Source of the DNA: Clostridium sp.
Lineage (GTDB): Bacteria; Bacillota; Clostridia; Lachnospirales; Lachnospiraceae
Length of the DNA: 64,000 bases
Assembly (NCBI GenBank): GCA_023664325.1
Contig: JAMPFS010000001.1
Coordinates: 131,447-195,446 of the forward strand
Direction: 5' to 3'
Under the pieces are notes generated by a model that was not told the origin of the DNA, searched no databases, and saw only the letters and a program-made list of their open reading frames with translations. Below, piece by piece: positions 62,028 through 64,000 of the stretch; the stretch's first letter is position 1; each line of letters begins with the position of its first letter. The position numbers and the translations under genes were made by a program.

Positions 62028-62041
62028 TCTGCTTTCGCAGA
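62028..62041 (-). other. GNRA-type tetraloop hairpin in the murE leader
   Basis: TCTGC-GAAA-GCAGA on the minus strand, a 5-bp stem with a GAAA tetraloop, about 45 bases before the murE start. No convincing promoter was found for murE in the gap between the rpoZ terminator and murE. Confidence 0.4.
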
Positions 62042-62061
62042 CATCCATAGGATAATGTGAA

Positions 62062-62093
62062 AAAAGGCTGTCACAATTTTGTCACAGCCTTTT
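62062..62093 (-). terminator. Terminator of yicC-gmk-rpoZ
   Basis: 10-bp arms AAAAGGCTGT/ACAGCCTTTT with a 12-base loop, running into a T-tract of about six on the minus strand, just after the rpoZ stop. Confidence 0.9.
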
Positions 62094-62098
62094 CTATC

Positions 62099-62338
62099 CT
62101 ATTCTTCTTCCTCGTCCCCGACAATTTTAACCTTGCCCTCGTAAAGTTCATCAACCGCAGCAGATAAAGGCTTTTGACCTTCTTTTTTCACCAATGGTTC
62201 CTCGCCTGCAATAATCTGTCTTGCCCTTTTTGCGGTTGCCAACACAATAGAATAACGGCTCTGTACAACCGGGTGTTCTCCCTGCTCCACATCACTGTTC
62301 ACAACCTCCATTAAATCTGTATAAGATGGGTGAATCAT
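62099..62338 (-). CDS. rpoZ: RNA polymerase omega subunit
   Basis: 79 aa. MIHPSYTDLME opening, the SRYSIVLATAKRARQI helix that defines omega, PLSAAVDELYEGKV, and an acidic end. Promotes RNA polymerase assembly. Its ATG overlaps the gmk TGA (ATGA); gmk-rpoZ is a standard bacterial pair. Confidence 0.96.
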   Translation of the reverse strand: MIHPSYTDLMEVVNSDVEQGEHPVVQSRYSIVLATAKRARQIIAGEEPLVKKEGQKPLSAAVDELYEGKVKIVGDEEEE

Positions 62339-62970
62339 AACATAATCTCCTTTCGAATCTTTAATAATTCATTCTTTGTTTTTTCAATGTATTCTTTATT
62401 ATTGGATGTTTTAAAGCTCTCTGCGACAATCACTGCATTCACATGTTCCACACAGGTCTCCAAATCATCATTAACCACCAGATAATCATAACATGGCATA
62501 TCTTCCGTCTCTTCATAGGCGCGTTTTAAACGTTTTGCAATCACCTTTTTCTCCTCTGTGCCTCTGCCCTCTAACCGGCTTTTTAGGCTCTGTGCATCCG
62601 GGGCAGTCAGAAAAATCAGCACGGCGTCCGGGTATTGCTCCTTGATGCGCATTGCGCCCTGCACTTCAATCTCTAAAATCACATTGTGTCCTTTTTCAAT
62701 CTCGTCTTCCACAAATTTTCTCGGTGTGCCATAATAATTCTCAACATACTGCGCCCACTCGATAAAACCGTTATAATCAATCAGATTACGAAATTCATCT
62801 ATGCTCTTGAAATAATAATCTTTACCGTCTTCCTCTCCCGGTCTTGGTGCTCTTGTGGTAGCAGAAATGGACAAACTATACTGATATTTTTCAATTAGTT
62901 TTTTTACGACTGTTCCCTTGCCCACCCCGGAAAAACCGGAAATGACAATCAACACGCCTTTCTTATTCAT
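62335..62970 (-). CDS. gmk: Guanylate kinase
   Basis: 211 aa. P-loop GFSGVGKGT, the GMP-binding SISATTRAPRPGEEDGKDY region split over two motifs, YYGTP and the lid RLEGRGTE. Phosphorylates GMP/dGMP. The ATG at 62970 has GAGGGTGA five bases upstream; a GTG three codons earlier overlaps that SD. Confidence 0.97.
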   Translation of the reverse strand: MNKKGVLIVISGFSGVGKGTVVKKLIEKYQYSLSISATTRAPRPGEEDGKDYYFKSIDEFRNLIDYNGFIEWAQYVENYYGTPRKFVEDEIEKGHNVILEIEVQGAMRIKEQYPDAVLIFLTAPDAQSLKSRLEGRGTEEKKVIAKRLKRAYEETEDMPCYDYLVVNDDLETCVEHVNAVIVAESFKTSNNKEYIEKTKNELLKIRKEIML

Positions 62971-62982
62971 ATGTCTCACCCT

Positions 62983-63861
62983 CTATTCAATATTCTGTAT
63001 CTGCTCTCTTACCTTCTCTATTTCCGTTTTCAAATCAATGGCTTTATTGGAAATCTCCAAAGAATTTGACTTGGACAAAATCGTATTTGCCTCCCGGTTC
63101 ATCTCCTGGGCTATAAAATCAAGCTTACGCCCTACATTTCCACCCTCCGTAAGAATCGCCTTTGTATTCTCGATATGGCTGCGGAGCCTTACCGTCTCCT
63201 CGTCAACACAGATCTTATCCGCATAAATCACAACCTCCGCTGCAATCCGGTTCTCATCAATCGCAGTGTTTCCCACTAACTCTTTCACCTTCATCACAAG
63301 CTTTTCTTTGTAGGAGGAAACTAAATCCGGAGCGGTATTTTCAATATAATCCACCATTGCAAGCATGCCATCTAATTTTTCTATCAGATCATTCTTTAAC
63401 GCTTCTCCTTCTTTTGTCCTGGACTCCACAAATTTAGTGGCTGCATCATCTAAAACCGCCTCAACCTCCTTCCAGAGTTCATCCTCATCCTCTGTCTCTT
63501 CCTCCAATGTCAAAACATCGGGAAATCTTCCAAGCGATACCGGCGATAAGTCATTGCGCAGGTCAAACTGCTCTGCCATCTGTCTGAAATATTTTATATA
63601 CTCTGCCGCAATCTCCGGATTATATTTCACGCAGGACTTATCCCCGGAAAAATCCTCATAAGTAATAAAAATATCCACTTTCCCCCGTCCAATATACTTT
63701 TTTAAGTTGTTGCGGATTCCTGCCTCAAAGAAATTAAACTTTTTTGGCATTTTAATATTGATATCACAATATCTGTGATTTACTGACTTCATCTCAATTA
63801 CAATCTTACGCTCTTTCGTCACGCTCTCACTGCGTCCGAATCCCGTCATACTTTTTATCAC
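62983..63861 (-). CDS. YicC/YloC-family endoribonuclease
   Basis: 292 aa, the family length. IKSMTGFGRSE follows the start codon, and the C-terminal DUF1732 end (LDFIAQEMNREANTILSKSN and IEKVREQIQNIE) is complete. YicC of E. coli is a manganese-dependent endoribonuclease involved in small-RNA decay; that role here is by homology. The start is GTG at 63861 with AGGTGG five bases upstream. The frame is open 41 codons further but without the family sequence. Confidence 0.93.
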   Translation of the reverse strand: MIKSMTGFGRSESVTKERKIVIEMKSVNHRYCDINIKMPKKFNFFEAGIRNNLKKYIGRGKVDIFITYEDFSGDKSCVKYNPEIAAEYIKYFRQMAEQFDLRNDLSPVSLGRFPDVLTLEEETEDEDELWKEVEAVLDDAATKFVESRTKEGEALKNDLIEKLDGMLAMVDYIENTAPDLVSSYKEKLVMKVKELVGNTAIDENRIAAEVVIYADKICVDEETVRLRSHIENTKAILTEGGNVGRKLDFIAQEMNREANTILSKSNSLEISNKAIDLKTEIEKVREQIQNIE

Positions 63862-63901
63862 GCATTCCACCTGCTTTATATAGATTTGAACAATCTTAAA
63901 T

Positions 63902-63930
63902 ATTATATCGCAGGTATGGAAAAAAAGCAA
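63902..63930 (-). promoter_or_regulatory. SigA promoter of yicC-gmk-rpoZ
   Basis: Minus-strand -35 TTGCTT (63925-63930), 17-base spacer, perfect -10 TATAAT (63902-63907), about 40 bases before the yicC GTG. From 63931 to the right edge I see no gene. Confidence 0.7.
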
Positions 63931-64000
63931 GCAGTCAGGAAAAAAATCAGCTCTGAAAGGAAAACTTTGTTTATAGCCTGCCAAAATTACGAAATGTTTT

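Overview
The window looks like chromosome of a flagellated, Gram-positive anaerobe of the Lachnospiraceae (Clostridia), in the range of Roseburia, Agathobacter and relatives. The evidence is the clostridial basal-body gene order, CodY beside the flagellar operon, an rnfCDGEAB operon, a YlmC/YmxH-type protein, PASTA-domain Ser/Thr kinase signalling, and SigA-type promoters with near-consensus 17-bp spacers. Genus is not determinable by eye. Almost every gene is on the minus strand. The plus-strand exceptions are a SpoVB-type flippase, an Lrp regulator, tRNA-Arg, an RlmH-like protein and a Na/Pi cotransporter. I see no rRNA, prophage, insertion sequence, CRISPR array or plasmid gene, and no gene-free stretch over 300 bases.

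Layout, read along the minus strand from the right. (1) yicC-gmk-rpoZ ends in a strong terminator. (2) A long housekeeping run follows: murE-priA-def-fmt-rsmB-rlmN-stp-prkC-rsgA-rpe-thiN (peptidoglycan, replication restart, translation start and maturation, ribosome modification, kinase/phosphatase). (3) The Na/Pi cotransporter and putP diverge. (4) rlmH and a divergent RlmH-like gene converge next to tRNA-Arg(CCG). (5) A membrane protein of unknown function and lrp follow, with lrp divergent from rluF-ligA. (6) metA, a small membrane protein and yqeY come next, then the plus-strand flippase. (7) iscR-iscS-iscU-mnmA form a sulfur-transfer operon. (8) cysK is followed by two COG0523 metallochaperone-type GTPases and a coiled-coil protein. 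(9) fabH-D-G-F-Z runs into apbE, a NusG-II protein and a Gx transporter. (10) A zinc-ribbon protein and a small membrane protein form a two-gene unit. (11) rnfC-D-G-E-[basic ORF]-A-B follows. (12) Then ylmC-like, nrdR, comM-dprA-topA and codY. (13) flgB-flgC-fliE-F-G-H-I-J-ylxF-fliK runs off the left edge.

Main themes. Energy conservation and flavinylation are clustered: Rnf, plus ApbE that loads covalent FMN onto RnfG/RnfD, plus NusG-II and Gx partners. Metal and sulfur handling is clustered: cysK, two GTPases, isc and mnmA. Starts were moved from the longest reading frame to the codon with a Shine-Dalgarno (SD) sequence wherever that was clear. This gave several TTG or GTG starts (fliI, fliH, rnfD, murE, yicC).

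Points most worth a second look: a possible two-subunit RlmH, in which the subunit with the SAM site lacks the C-terminal tail and the paralogue with the tail lacks the SAM site; a translationally coupled, extremely basic 97-aa ORF inside the rnf operon; a terminator-like leader hairpin in front of lrp with related motifs in both divergent promoters; palindromes overlapping the rnf and fabH promoters; and a COG0523 GTPase fused to a YcgQ-like domain.
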